64,000 bases of DNA, taken from assembly GCF_004519315.1 (NCBI RefSeq), contig NZ_SOZE01000013.1:62001-126000 (forward strand), in the 5' to 3' direction. The stretch's first letter is position 1. The number at the start of each line of letters is the position of its first letter. The DNA is from Mucilaginibacter psychrotolerans (GTDB lineage: Bacteria > Bacteroidota > Bacteroidia > Sphingobacteriales > Sphingobacteriaceae). A model generated the notes under the pieces. That model saw only the letters and a list, made by a program, of their open reading frames with translations. It was not told the origin of the DNA and did no database searches. Both the position numbers and the translations under genes were made by a program. Shown here in pieces: positions 16,739 through 26,849 of the stretch.

Positions 16739-18034
16739 ATGAAAGAAAGCTACCCGGGCGAGGAACATCAAATTGCCGTAATAGGCCTAGGTTACGTGGG
16801 CTTACCGTTGGCCATAGAATTCGCCAAGAAATACAACGTACTGGGTTTCGATATCGACCAACAGCGCATCCTCGAGCTCAGCCTCGGCACCGACCGCACC
16901 CACGAAGCCAACATCGACGACCTGCAACAGGTATTAAAGCATTCTGCCGGTTCCGGCTTAAAATTCTCCTCGGATATTGAAGAGCTGCGCAGTTGTAATA
17001 CGTATATCGTAACTGTGCCAACACCTATCGATCAGTTTAAAGCACCCGATTTGGGTCCGCTATTAAATGCTTCCGAAATGCTCGGGAAAATTCTGAAGAA
17101 CGGCGATTTAGTCATATACGAATCTACCGTTTACCCCGGCTGTACCGAGGAGGACTGCGTACCGGTATTGGAACAAGCATCGGGTCTGAAGTTCAATGAA
17201 GGTTTCTTCGTGGGCTACTCTCCCGAACGCATCAACCCCGGCGACAGGGTAAATACGCTGGCCAAAATCAGGAAAGTAACCAGCGGCTCCACGCCGGAAG
17301 TTGCCGATAGGGTAGATGCCCTTTACGCCTCTATCATTACCGCCGGCACGCACAAAGCACCCAGCATCAAAGTAGCCGAAGCCTCAAAAGCCATTGAGAA
17401 CGCCCAGCGCGATGTAAATATCTCCTTTGTGAATGAACTGGCACTGATATTCGACCGTATGGGCATCGATACCAACGATGTGCTGGATGCCGCAGGCACC
17501 AAATGGAATTTTTTGAAGTATAAGCCAGGTCTGGTTGGCGGGCACTGTATAGGGGTAGACCCATACTATCTGGCTCACAAGGCCGAAGCGCTGGGCTACC
17601 AGCCGCAGGTTATACTCTCCGGTCGCAGGGTTAACGATGAGATGGGCAGCTTCGTAGCCGGTAAGGTAATCAAGCTATTAGTGGCTAAAGGGCACGATAT
17701 AGGCAGCGCCAACGCGCTGGTGCTGGGTATCACTTTTAAAGAAAACTGCGCTGATGTGCGTAATAGCAAGGTGGTTGATATTTATACCGAACTGAAAGCC
17801 TTCGGCTTGAACGTAGACGTGTACGACCCATGGGCCGATGCGGAGAAAGTACAGCAGGTCTATCAGATAGGGTTGAAAGAAAGCATTGATCAAAAATACG
17901 ATGCCGTAATTTTGGCGGTGGCCCACCAGGAATTTTTGTTGTTGGATTATAAGAACATTACTGTTAGCAATGCCAGCGTTATCTACGATACCAAAGCTGT
18001 TTTGCCGCGCGGTATAGTGGATGCGCGGTTGTAA
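16739..18034 (+). CDS. Nucleotide-sugar dehydrogenase (UDP-GlcNAc/GalNAc 6-dehydrogenase type, TviB/WbpA-like)
   Basis: 431-residue NAD-dependent dehydrogenase oxidising the C6 hydroxyl of a UDP-sugar to a uronic acid. Seen: GLGYVGLPLA (16-25) for NAD, VPTPID (93-98), YESTVYPGCTEE, SPERINPGD (161-169), and the catalytic cysteine C270 in GGHCIGVDPYYL. GITFKENCADVRNSK is the C-terminal nucleotide-sugar region. These features favour the TviB/WbpA/Cap5L group over UDP-glucose dehydrogenase; the exact sugar is not provable from sequence alone. A small hairpin with a short T run follows the stop. Confidence 0.9.
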   Translation: MKESYPGEEHQIAVIGLGYVGLPLAIEFAKKYNVLGFDIDQQRILELSLGTDRTHEANIDDLQQVLKHSAGSGLKFSSDIEELRSCNTYIVTVPTPIDQFKAPDLGPLLNASEMLGKILKNGDLVIYESTVYPGCTEEDCVPVLEQASGLKFNEGFFVGYSPERINPGDRVNTLAKIRKVTSGSTPEVADRVDALYASIITAGTHKAPSIKVAEASKAIENAQRDVNISFVNELALIFDRMGIDTNDVLDAAGTKWNFLKYKPGLVGGHCIGVDPYYLAHKAEALGYQPQVILSGRRVNDEMGSFVAGKVIKLLVAKGHDIGSANALVLGITFKENCADVRNSKVVDIYTELKAFGLNVDVYDPWADAEKVQQVYQIGLKESIDQKYDAVILAVAHQEFLLLDYKNITVSNASVIYDTKAVLPRGIVDARL

Positions 18035-18042
18035 AGGTGTTT

Positions 18043-18066
18043 CACTTTTGCGCCAAAAAGTGTTTT
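18043..18066 (+). terminator. Weak hairpin terminator after the nucleotide-sugar dehydrogenase
   Basis: CACTTTT (18043-18049) pairs with AAAAGTG (18056-18062) around a 6-nt loop and is followed by TTTTACTT. The stem is AT-rich, so termination may be weak. Confidence 0.45.
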
Positions 18067-18190
18067 ACTTATTTTTGCGATATTTCCTTAAGTGTTTAAA
18101 TATGAGTTTTTTATGTATTTTATCTAAATAGATTGTGTTGTTTCACCATGGTTTTTAACTATCTGATTATCAGGTTTAATCAAGAGCAAT

Positions 18191-18226
18191 GTGTTTCGGG
18201 TGTCTCACTCTCGCGATGCGAAACAC
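18191..18226. repeat. GTGTTTCG / CGAAACAC inverted repeat
   Basis: Perfect 8-bp arms at 18191-18198 and 18219-18226 enclose GGTGTCTCACTCTCGCGATG. A related GGTGTTTCACTTTTGCG occurs just after the upstream gene (18035-18052). The remaining part of the 314-bp gap before kdsD contains no gene, only this element and the kdsD promoter. Confidence 0.55.
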
Positions 18227-18290
18227 CTACAGAAAAATTTCGTTTGACATACAACAACTTTCGCGCTTTGGTTGCCGATGCATGCAAATG

Positions 18291-18319
18291 TTGTTGTTTG
18301 TTTTTTTAAGTACCTTTGC
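18291..18319 (+). promoter_or_regulatory. Bacteroidota-type promoter of the kds operon
   Basis: TTG (18291-18293), 17 nt, then TACCTTTG (18311-18318), matching the -33 TTG / -7 TAnnTTTG consensus. Predicted transcription start is around 18325, between the TTG codon at 18316 and the ATG at 18349. This supports the ATG as the true start of kdsD. Confidence 0.7.
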
Positions 18320-18348
18320 CTGCCAAAATATACCCGCGCTTTTTGCTA

Positions 18349-19281
18349 ATGAAGAGTATAGCCCAAAAAGTATTTGATATCGAAATCGAATCGTTGCAGC
18401 ATGTAGCAGCTATGATAGACGAGCAGTTTTCGCAGGCGGTACAAGCCATTCTGCAAAGTAAAGGCAAACTGGTAGTTTGCGGCATGGGCAAAAGCGGGCA
18501 TATCGGCAAAAAGATATCCGCTACGCTTACCAGTACCGGCACGCCAAGCTTTTTTATGCATCCGGCCGAAGCTTTCCATGGCGATTTAGGCATGGTAGGC
18601 GAACATGATATTATCCTCGTCCTGTCCTACTCCGGCGAAACCGAAGAAGTACTGAAGTTAGTGCCCTTCTTAAAATGGCATAAGAATCAATCCATAGCCA
18701 TTACCGGCAACCCCAATTCAACTCTGGCAAAAAACGCTACTTACCACTTAAATGTGGGCATTAAGCAAGAGGCATGTCCGCTGGAACTGGCACCCACATC
18801 ATCAACCACAGCGACACTCGTAATGGGTGATGCATTGGCCGTTGCATTGATGACCGCAAGGGATTTCAGTCCCGATGATTTTGCAAGGTTCCATCCGGGC
18901 GGAAGGCTTGGTCGCAAGCTTTTGGTAAGAGTGAAGGACCTGATGCGTACCGATGCATTGCCGTTTTTGGAGCCTGATGCTACGTTTACGCAACTTATCA
19001 TTCGCATGTCTGAAGGGAAACTGGGTATGGTAATCGTAGGCAATGCAGATAAAGTGCAGGGCGTGATTACCGATGGCGACCTGCGCCGCAGCTTGCTGAA
19101 GTATTCGGATATAAATCAATTGCCTGTGTCGGATATCATGAACCCAAACCCTATTACTGTGGTGGCGGATACGCTGGTTTACGATGCTGAGGCCATTATG
19201 CTGGAGCGGAAGATCACTACACTGCTGGTGCAGGACGAAGGAAAAGTAACAGGCGTTTACCAGATATTCAACCAGGCCTAA
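18349..19281 (+). CDS. kdsD: Arabinose-5-phosphate isomerase (KdsD/KpsF family)
   Basis: Interconverts ribulose-5-phosphate and arabinose-5-phosphate, the first step of KDO synthesis. 310 residues from the chosen ATG: an N-terminal SIS domain with GMGKSGHIGKK (45-55), STGTPSFFMHPAEAFHGDLG (62-81) and LSYSGETEE, then two CBS domains from about residue 200 (LMRTDALPFLEPDATF and IMNPNPITVVADTLVYDAEAIM). An in-frame TTG 33 nt upstream lies inside the -7 promoter element and is rejected. It is followed at 6 bp by kdsB, forming the operon kdsD-kdsB-kdsA. Confidence 0.95.
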   Translation: MKSIAQKVFDIEIESLQHVAAMIDEQFSQAVQAILQSKGKLVVCGMGKSGHIGKKISATLTSTGTPSFFMHPAEAFHGDLGMVGEHDIILVLSYSGETEEVLKLVPFLKWHKNQSIAITGNPNSTLAKNATYHLNVGIKQEACPLELAPTSSTTATLVMGDALAVALMTARDFSPDDFARFHPGGRLGRKLLVRVKDLMRTDALPFLEPDATFTQLIIRMSEGKLGMVIVGNADKVQGVITDGDLRRSLLKYSDINQLPVSDIMNPNPITVVADTLVYDAEAIMLERKITTLLVQDEGKVTGVYQIFNQA

Positions 19282-19287
19282 GGCGAT

Positions 19288-20034
19288 ATGAAAGCAATAA
19301 TTGTAATCCCCGCCCGCCTGAAATCGACCCGCCTGCCTAATAAAGTATTGCTGGATTTAGGCGGCAAACCCGTGATACAACGCGTGTACGAGGCCTGCAT
19401 AAAGGCAAAATTACACCAGGAAGTTTGGATAGCCGCCGATAGCGAAGTAGTGTTTAACCTGTGCAAACAGTTTACCCCAAACGTAATCATGACCAAAGAG
19501 GAGCACCCCAGCGGCACCGACCGTATTGCCGAGGTGGTGCAACGCATCCCCTGCGATATCGTGGTGAATGTACAGGGAGATGAGCCTTTCTTCGATGCAG
19601 ACATTATCGACCGGTTGATAACCGCCTTGCAGCAAAGCGATGCCCAAATGGCCAGCGTTTGCGCCCCGGTGGAAACGTTGGACGAACTGCATAACCCCAA
19701 CCTGGTAAAAGTAGTGACCGATGTGAACGGCTACGCGCTGTATTTTTCAAGATTCAGAATACCCTACTCGCGCGATAAGGTTTTAGAAGAAGCCGACGCT
19801 ACGCTATATAAAAAACATATGGGTGTGTATGCTTACCGGGCGGGATTCCTGGCCAAGTTTATCCAATTGCCGGTTTCCTTTTTAGAAGGCTCGGAAAAGC
19901 TGGAGCAACTGCGCGCGCTGGAAAATGGTTTTAAAATTAAAATGATAGAAGTTGCAGGTTTTGAAAAAGGGATAGATACCCCCGAGGACCTGGAGCTTGC
20001 ACGTAAAAAAATAGAAAACAATGGCATTATATAA
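19288..20034 (+). CDS. kdsB: 3-deoxy-manno-octulosonate cytidylyltransferase
   Basis: Activates KDO with CTP to CMP-KDO for lipid A core assembly. 248 residues, full length. Nucleotide-binding PARLKSTRLPNKVLLDLGGKP at the N-terminus, VNVQGDEPFFDADIIDRLI for metal binding, RIPYSRDK and HMGVYAYRAGFL in the substrate region, and GIDTPEDLELAR near the C-terminus. It lies between kdsD (6-bp gap) and kdsA (14-bp overlap). Confidence 0.97.
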   Translation: MKAIIVIPARLKSTRLPNKVLLDLGGKPVIQRVYEACIKAKLHQEVWIAADSEVVFNLCKQFTPNVIMTKEEHPSGTDRIAEVVQRIPCDIVVNVQGDEPFFDADIIDRLITALQQSDAQMASVCAPVETLDELHNPNLVKVVTDVNGYALYFSRFRIPYSRDKVLEEADATLYKKHMGVYAYRAGFLAKFIQLPVSFLEGSEKLEQLRALENGFKIKMIEVAGFEKGIDTPEDLELARKKIENNGII

Positions 20035-20800
20035 AGACATTACCGAGAAGCCCTTTTTTATTGTTGGTCCCTGCGTTATGGAAAACCAGGAGTTGCTTTA
20101 CACCGTTGCCGATAAGGTTGCAGATTTAAAATCGAAATACCCAATTACCGTGGTATTTAAATCCTCATTCGATAAAGCAAACCGCACCAGCATCAGCGCT
20201 TATCGCGGCCCGGGTATCGAAAAAGGCCTGGAGATGTTGAACAATGTGAAAGAAAAATTCGGGCTTGAAGTTACTACCGATATCCACGAACCTTACCAGG
20301 CAGCCATAGCGGCCCAGGTGGTGGATATATTGCAGATACCGGCATTCCTTTGCCGCCAAACCGATTTGCTGGTAGCCGCCGCGCAAACAGGCAAGGTGGT
20401 AAACGTAAAGAAAGCCCAGTTTTTATCGGGTCAGGATATGTTTTACCCGGCGCAGAAAGTGAAAGAGGCGGGCAATGAGCAGATCATCCTCACCGAACGT
20501 GGCAACTCGTTCGGCTATAATAATCTGGTGGTAGATTTCCGCAATATTGCCGATATGATGGCCTTTGGATACCCCGTATGTATGGACTGCACCCACTCGG
20601 TACAACGCCCCGGCGGCGCGGGCGGCAAAACAGGTGGAGACCGCAAATTTGTGCCCAACATGGCTCGTGCGGCCCGTGCTTTCGGCGCAAGTGGTTACTT
20701 CATAGAAACTCACCCCGATCCGGATCACGCCCTTAGCGATGGCCCGAACATGCTGTATTTAACGGATTTGGAAGAGTTGGTGAAGTCGCTGATAAGCTGA
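20021..20800 (+). CDS. kdsA: 3-deoxy-8-phosphooctulonate synthase
   Basis: Condenses phosphoenolpyruvate with arabinose-5-phosphate to KDO-8-phosphate. 259 residues. Seen: FFIVGPCVMEN, FKSSFDKANRTSISAYRGPG, TDIHEPYQA, LQIPAFLCRQTDLL, KKAQFLSGQDM, ERGNSFGYNNLVVDFRN and ETHPDPDHALSDGPNM, all KdsA motifs. The segment VMDCTHSVQRPGGAGGKTGG is also typical. The start overlaps kdsB by 14 bp. The downstream 190 bp is repeat sequence and no strong terminator is seen. Confidence 0.97.
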   Translation: MALYKDITEKPFFIVGPCVMENQELLYTVADKVADLKSKYPITVVFKSSFDKANRTSISAYRGPGIEKGLEMLNNVKEKFGLEVTTDIHEPYQAAIAAQVVDILQIPAFLCRQTDLLVAAAQTGKVVNVKKAQFLSGQDMFYPAQKVKEAGNEQIILTERGNSFGYNNLVVDFRNIADMMAFGYPVCMDCTHSVQRPGGAGGKTGGDRKFVPNMARAARAFGASGYFIETHPDPDHALSDGPNMLYLTDLEELVKSLIS

Positions 20801-20994
20801 TAGATGTGCAGATGTGCATATTTCAAATGTGCAGATGAACTGCACTGAACTCACCTCATCGTCGTTGCGAGCGATCGCGTGGCAACCATCGGTTAGGAGA
20901 ACCACATTGCAGGTCGGCTCGGCTTGCCGACGATTGCCGCGTCGGCCTAATCCCAGCACTGGTCGTTCCTTGATGACTTTGAAGAAGAAATGTC
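20801..20994. repeat. ATGTGCAGAT words plus a degenerate TTGCGAG-type element
   Basis: Between the convergent kdsA and guaD. 20802-20838 repeats GATGTGCAGATGTGCA and AAATGTGCAGATG. From 20858, CGTCGTTGCGAGCGATCGCGTGGCAACC and, near 20912, GGTCGGCTCGGCTTGCCGAC followed by GATTGCCGCG form a broken inverted-repeat element related to the one at 36.4 kb. No ORF is supported. Confidence 0.6.
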
Positions 20995-21468
20995 CTAATA
21001 CTCCATCTTTCCTTCCAAACCATCCCAAAGCTTAAAGGCGCCCTGTGCTTCATTGCGCATCAACTGCACAAAGGGCAGCTTGCGCTTATCCATCGGCAGT
21101 TCCAGTTCATCGTAAATAAAATGGTCGTCGAAGCCTATGCCTGCGGCATCTGCCTTGGTATTGGCGTAATATATTTTGCTGATGCGCGCCCAGTAGATGG
21201 CCCCCAGGCACATGGGGCAGGGCTCGCAACTGGTATATATTTCGCAACCTTCTAAATTAAACGTGCCCAATTCCTGGCAGGCTAATCTTATGGCCGATAC
21301 TTCGGCGTGGGCGGTAGGGTCGTTAGTGGGCACTACCTTATTGGCACTGCGTGCTATCACCATGCCATCCTTTACCACAACAGCACCAAAAGGGCCGCCC
21401 AGTCCCTGCTTTACGTTGTGTTCAGACAGGTCGATAGCCATCTGCATAAACTCCTCGTGTTTCATCAT
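20995..21468 (-). CDS. guaD: Guanine deaminase (CDA-fold)
   Basis: 157-residue cytidine-deaminase-fold enzyme. The zinc site is H54-A-E56 in DPTAHAEVSAIR and P83-C84-P85-M86-C87 in TSCEPCPMCLGAIYW. The pattern GGPFGAVVVKDG, AGIGFDDHFIYDEL and a C-terminal KMEY-like end closely resembles Bacillus GuaD rather than TadA, so hydrolytic deamination of guanine to xanthine is the best call. A GTG at 21489 would add seven residues lying in a terminator-like sequence; I prefer the ATG at 21468. An ATG one codon further in is equally possible. Confidence 0.88.
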   Translation of the reverse strand: MMKHEEFMQMAIDLSEHNVKQGLGGPFGAVVVKDGMVIARSANKVVPTNDPTAHAEVSAIRLACQELGTFNLEGCEIYTSCEPCPMCLGAIYWARISKIYYANTKADAAGIGFDDHFIYDELELPMDKRKLPFVQLMRNEAQGAFKLWDGLEGKMEY

Positions 21469-21487
21469 GTTACGTTTTCTATAAACC

Positions 21488-21514
21488 ACAAAACCCCAAC
21501 CAATGGCCGGGGTT
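21488..21514 (-). terminator. Terminator after the skp-like gene (minus strand)
   Basis: Read on the minus strand: CCCCGGCC-ATT-GGTTGGGG then TTTTGTGG. The 8-bp stem has two G-U pairs that exist only in minus-strand RNA; on the plus strand the same positions are A-C mismatches. This fixes the orientation and makes it a terminator between skp and guaD. Confidence 0.75.
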
Positions 21515-21576
21515 CTGTTTTGATATGATTTGTTTCATTTTCATCTGCACATTAGCACATCTGAAATTTGCACATC

Positions 21577-22173
21577 TTATTTTTTGTCTTTAGCGTAAGC
21601 GTCGTTCAGCCTTTTGATAACGTCTTTGGTTACATCAAGGCTTGCATCGCCGTATAGCATGGTTGTGTTGCCCTTCTGGAAGGTGAGTACCATTTTATAA
21701 CCCTTTTCTTTTGCGTATTTCTTGGTAAATTCAACAAGATTTTCGTAAAGTTTATTGGTTTCGGTCAGTTGTTCCTGTTGTACCTGAGCACCTGCATTTT
21801 GCTGGAATTGCTGAAATTCCTGTCCTTTTTGCTGTAAACGTTGCTCAATGGCAGCACGCTTATCAGCAGGTATGGTTGCTCCATTTTTTTGATAATCGGC
21901 ATATTGACGCTGTATAGCTTGTTTACGCAATTCAACTTCGTTATTGGCCGCTTTGCCTTTTTCTTCAAGACGCTTGTTCATGTCTTTGATGTAGTCGTAC
22001 TGACTAACGAGCGAATCCTGGTTGATGTAAACAATTTCGGGGGTTCCGGTCACTGTAGAAGCGGGGGCAGCGGCGGGTTTATCAGCGGTTTTGTTTTGGT
22101 TGCAAGCAGCTAAACCTGCGGCAATGGCAATAACTAAAACTGATTTCGTAACAATAGAAGCCTTGATTTTCAT
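21577..22173 (-). CDS. OmpH/Skp family periplasmic chaperone, lipoprotein form
   Basis: 198 residues. N-terminal MKIKASIVTKSVLVIAIAAGLAAC is a lipoprotein signal with lipobox LAAC (Cys24), then a low-complexity AAPAST linker. From about residue 45 the sequence EIVYINQDSLVSQYDYIKDMNKRLEEKG starts the OmpH/Skp coiled coil, rich in Q, K and E (KQAIQRQYADYQKNGATIPADKRAAIEQRLQQKGQEFQQFQQ), ending with the YAKEKGYKMVLTFQKGNTTMLYGDASLDVTKDVI cap. Classical Skp is soluble; a lipid anchor is a variation. Role inferred: holding outer-membrane proteins in the periplasm. Confidence 0.9.
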   Translation of the reverse strand: MKIKASIVTKSVLVIAIAAGLAACNQNKTADKPAAAPASTVTGTPEIVYINQDSLVSQYDYIKDMNKRLEEKGKAANNEVELRKQAIQRQYADYQKNGATIPADKRAAIEQRLQQKGQEFQQFQQNAGAQVQQEQLTETNKLYENLVEFTKKYAKEKGYKMVLTFQKGNTTMLYGDASLDVTKDVIKRLNDAYAKDKK

Positions 22174-22198
22174 TCTGTTTATCTAAAAAAAATTTTGA

Positions 22199-22229
22199 CA
22201 AAGATAAACTTTCGCAACAAGTTTCCTAA
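22199..22229 (-). promoter_or_regulatory. Candidate promoter of the skp-like gene
   Basis: On the minus strand TATCTTTG (plus 22199-22206) is a perfect TAnnTTTG; TTAG (plus 22226-22229) 19 nt upstream is one base off the TTTG -33 element. The start codon is about 26 nt downstream. Confidence 0.55.
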
Positions 22230-22239
22230 TGCCTGATAT

Positions 22240-22380
22240 GCAAATGTGTATAAGGGTAAATGTGCAGATTTGCAGCTTTTAAAAGTGCATAATACAGATG
22301 TGGCGATTTCGTTGAGTGATGCCTATGAACAGCTCAGGTAAACGGTAGTGATGTGCAGGTAAAGAGGGTGATATGTTGAA
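22240..22380. repeat. ATGTGCAG-rich leader region upstream of gyrB
   Basis: The 321-bp gap between the divergent skp and gyrB genes has no ORF. It contains AAATGTGTATAAGGG, AAATGTGCAGATTTGCAG, AAGTGCATAATACAGATGTGG and GATGTGCAGGTAAAG, members of the same ATGTGCAGAT word family found at 20.8, 21.55 and 24.46 kb. Confidence 0.5.
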
Positions 22381-22442
22381 AAAAACACATTGCCGACGCG
22401 TTTTTGGAGACCAGTAATAGTGTATATGTGCTGCAAAAAACG

Positions 22443-22450
22443 TATTTTTG
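22443..22450 (+). promoter_or_regulatory. Candidate -7 element of gyrB
   Basis: TATTTTTG is a perfect TAnnTTTG, 44 nt before the gyrB ATG. No good TTG is seen at -33 (ATGTGCTG is the nearest), so support is partial. Confidence 0.45.
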
Positions 22451-22491
22451 CTTGTTAAAACTCCACCCGGAGCGGTTATTGTTTTAGATAA

Positions 22492-24453
<1,962 letters not shown>

Positions 24454-24454
24454 T

Positions 24455-24510
24455 AGATGTGCAGATTATAAATGTGCAGATATGCAGATTGTAAATGTGC
24501 ATAGGTTGTT
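24455..24510. repeat. ATGTGCAGAT words after gyrB
   Basis: GATGTGCAGATTATAAATGTGCAGATATGCAGATTGTAAATGTGCATAGG-type sequence follows the gyrB stop directly: three ATGTGCAGAT-like words within 50 bp, ahead of the terminator. Same word family as the two flanks of guaD-skp. Confidence 0.55.
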
Positions 24511-24520
24511 TAGATATTCG

Positions 24521-24550
24521 GCCCCGCTTGAGAAGAGCGGGGCTTTTTTA
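24521..24550 (+). terminator. Rho-independent terminator of gyrB
   Basis: GCCCCGCT (24521-24528) pairs with AGCGGGGC (24536-24543), perfect 8-bp stem with a 7-nt loop, followed by TTTTTTA. Confidence 0.9.
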
Positions 24551-24640
24551 TGTCTGAATTTTAGGGAATTTTCAGAATACGCAGAATGAGCAATCAATCC
24601 TGTATCATTCAATAAATTCTTTAAAATTCGAGTTCAGACA
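24551..24640. repeat. MITE-like element with TGTCTGAA / TTCAGACA ends
   Basis: 90-bp element starting TGTCTGAATTTTAGGGAATT and ending AAATTCGAGTTCAGACA (its last 8 bp complement the first 8). The right end is identical over 17 bp to the right end of the element at 38336-38466. It overlaps the last codons of aroK (minus strand stop at 24634) and so may supply that stop codon. Confidence 0.7.
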
Positions 24641-25152
24641 ACCTTGGCATCCAGGCCAACTATTTTGATTAGGTTTTCCACGCTCATATCAATGCCATCA
24701 ACATGGTACGTGGCTTGTAGGTAAAAGCCTTCGCGCTTGGCTAATTTGTGTTCTATAAAGGCCACCAGCTCTTCGCCTTTTTTGCCTTGCAGTACGGGGC
24801 GGGGTGTTTTGGCATTCTCTAAACGGGACGCCAACCCGCGTGGTGACAGTTGGATATACAATGTTTGGCCGTGGCTGTTCATCCACTCCATATGGTCGAA
24901 AAAACATGGTAAGCCGCCGCCTGTAGATACGATGACGTTATCAGGGTACTCAGTAGTTTTGAGCACTTCCGATTCCAGCGTGCGGAACGCTTCCTCGCCG
25001 TGGCTGGCAAAGTATTCGGCAATACTGCAACCTACGCGACCTTCCAGCACATGGTCAAGATCTATGAAATCATAACCTAAACCCGCTGCCAGTTTTTTGC
25101 CCCAGCTGGTTTTGCCGCAGCCCATAAATCCAATTAAAAATACGCGGTTCAT
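24634..25152 (-). CDS. aroK: Shikimate kinase
   Basis: Phosphorylates shikimate at O3 in the chorismate pathway. 172 residues; Walker A GFMGCGKTSW (8-17), DLDHVLEGRVGCSIAEYFASHGEEAFRTLE for shikimate binding (D-x-D and R motifs), STGGGLPCFFDHMEWM carrying the GGG Walker-B-like motif, and the LID region RPVLQGKKGEELVAF. The start overlaps the end of the DoxX-type gene by 4 bp, in the minus-strand run DUF1599-DoxX-aroK, so the three are likely cotranscribed. Confidence 0.95.
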   Translation of the reverse strand: MNRVFLIGFMGCGKTSWGKKLAAGLGYDFIDLDHVLEGRVGCSIAEYFASHGEEAFRTLESEVLKTTEYPDNVIVSTGGGLPCFFDHMEWMNSHGQTLYIQLSPRGLASRLENAKTPRPVLQGKKGEELVAFIEHKLAKREGFYLQATYHVDGIDMSVENLIKIVGLDAKVV

Positions 25153-26303
25153 TGCTTGCTAAAATATTCCTTGTTTAGGGTTTCGTAGGTGGGCAGGTTG
25201 TGGTAATGCCACTTGTTGATCACTGTGCCGTTTTTCAGGAGGATAACGCCTGGATTAGCGCGTACCATGCTCTTCAGCGGTACACCATCGGCATAAAATA
25301 ATTCGCTTACCAAGCTGTTTTTTTTGGCAAATGCCTCTGCGCTTTGTGGCGGGGTGGAGGTAAGCAGTATGGTGCGGGTATTGTAGTTTTGGTGAAGGTT
25401 AACCGCTAATGCACTGATGCGGCCAATGGCTTCCATGTTTGTTTCATCAAGCTTATCGGCTACTATCAGGAGACTATAAAACGGGTTGGACAGAAGTTCA
25501 TTATTGTAATTGGTCCCCTGCGCATCCTGTATGTTCAAATCGCGTATCTTAGGTTCGAAGCCTTTGCTAATCAGTCTGCTTTCGGGGTTGGGTCCTATTT
25601 CCCAGTTGGTATCTTTCCAGATGGCTTCATTTTTAAGGTATTCTTTGTCGGTCATTACCTTTGTTTCGCCGGTCTTTTTGTTTTTTAGGTGATAGGTAAT
25701 TTCGTAAACATCGGCTGGCGCATTTGGCGGCGTTTGCATCTCTTCCAAAATATTGGCACCTATTTTATAGGGCAGAAAATCTACTACCGGTAAAAAATTA
25801 TAGGTGTACAAGCCGAACCCGAGGGAGAGTACCGTGGCTGCAACCAAAAGCTTATCGCCGGTTTTGCCGTTTACCAGGGGGCGAATGGCTTTGCGGTTGA
25901 CGAAAAGTACCAGCACCAAAACCAGCAATACCATATCCTTGCTGAACGACTGCCAAGGTGTAAGCGGGATAGCATCGCCAAAGCAGCCGCAGGTTTGTAC
26001 CACCTTAAAGTATGCCGAGTAAAAGGTAAGGAAACCGAAGAATACGATAAGCAATAGCAATCCCCAAACAACAGTAACGGCGCGCGTACCCACCAGTAGC
26101 GCAAAACCCAATAGCATTTCCAACGCACAGAGGATGACGGCTGCGCTAAGCGCAAAACCGTTTAATGATGTAAGGTGGAATACCTCGAAATACTCTTCCA
26201 GCTTGTACGAGAAGCCCAGCGGGTCGTTGGCCTTTATTAAGCCCGAGAAGATGAACAGCAGCCCAACGGCTATCCTGCAAAACCATATCAGTCCGTTTTT
26301 CAT
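25149..26303 (-). CDS. BT_3928-type DoxX/MauE membrane protein with thioredoxin-like C-terminus
   Basis: 384 residues. The N-terminal ~150 residues hold four hydrophobic helices of DoxX/MauE type, with GLLFIFSGLIKANDPLGFSYKLEEYFEVF and a CGC motif in QTCGCFGDAIPLTPWQSFSKD, a potential redox pair. The C-terminal ~150 residues look thioredoxin-like (LIVADKLDETNMEAIGRISALAVNL, TILLTSTPPQSAEAF, PGVILLKNGTVINKWHYHNLP) but I see no CxxC there. Such proteins are common in Bacteroidota next to DUF1599, as here (4-bp overlaps on both sides). A role in envelope redox balance is inference. Confidence 0.85.
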   Translation of the reverse strand: MKNGLIWFCRIAVGLLFIFSGLIKANDPLGFSYKLEEYFEVFHLTSLNGFALSAAVILCALEMLLGFALLVGTRAVTVVWGLLLLIVFFGFLTFYSAYFKVVQTCGCFGDAIPLTPWQSFSKDMVLLVLVLVLFVNRKAIRPLVNGKTGDKLLVAATVLSLGFGLYTYNFLPVVDFLPYKIGANILEEMQTPPNAPADVYEITYHLKNKKTGETKVMTDKEYLKNEAIWKDTNWEIGPNPESRLISKGFEPKIRDLNIQDAQGTNYNNELLSNPFYSLLIVADKLDETNMEAIGRISALAVNLHQNYNTRTILLTSTPPQSAEAFAKKNSLVSELFYADGVPLKSMVRANPGVILLKNGTVINKWHYHNLPTYETLNKEYFSKQ

Positions 26304-26839
26304 GCTGCCCCCAATTTTATGAGCGCAAAAACCGAGTAGTTGAGCATATCCTGGTAGTTGGCTTTAACGCCTTCAGATGCAAGCGTTTGGCCCTGGTTAT
26401 CTTCGATCTGCTTTACGCGGAGTATCTTCATTAATATCAAATCGGTAAGGCTGCTAATACGCATATCGCGCCAGGCCTCGCCGTAATCGTGGTTTTTGGC
26501 AAACATCAGTTCCTCGGTTTCGGCGGCCTTCTCGTCAAACATCTTCTCTACGTGCCCGGGCGATAGTTCGTATGGCGTTTCGTCATTACTATCCAGCTGC
26601 ATCATCGCAATTATGCAATAATTCACGATGCCGATGTATTCGCCGGTGATATCGTCGCCAACCTTAGATATCTTTTTTTCTTCGAGCGTGCGGATGCGCT
26701 GCGCCTTGATGAATATCTGGTCGGTAATGGAAGATGGTCGCAAAATGCGCCAGGCGGTACCATAATCGCGGGTCTTTTTCATGAAAAGGCCCTTGCATAG
26801 GGTAATAACGGCTTTATATTCGGTTGCGGTGTTGCTCAA
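26300..26839 (-). CDS. DUF1599 protein with internal duplication
   Basis: 179 residues with two copies of the same unit: CKGLFMKKTRDYGTAWRILRPSS... and EELMFAKNHDYGEAWRDMRISS..., each followed by TDQIFIKAQRIRTLE or TDLILMKILRVKQIE. Each ~80-residue unit ends in a helix (EYIGIVNYCIIAMMQL / NYQDMLNYSVFALIKL). This is the DUF1599 layout; the all-helical K-x-x-D-Y pattern resembles nucleotide-modification-associated or MazG-like folds, which is a suggestion only. It is first in the run DUF1599-DoxX-aroK and divergent from folP. Confidence 0.85.
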   Translation of the reverse strand: MSNTATEYKAVITLCKGLFMKKTRDYGTAWRILRPSSITDQIFIKAQRIRTLEEKKISKVGDDITGEYIGIVNYCIIAMMQLDSNDETPYELSPGHVEKMFDEKAAETEELMFAKNHDYGEAWRDMRISSLTDLILMKILRVKQIEDNQGQTLASEGVKANYQDMLNYSVFALIKLGAA

Positions 26840-26849
26840 AGCTTTGTTT

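Noticed and set aside
18035..18348. Possible riboswitch or RNA gene in the gap before kdsD
   Set aside because: Only a repeat (GTGTTTCG/CGAAACAC) and a promoter are visible; no conserved RNA core could be recognised.
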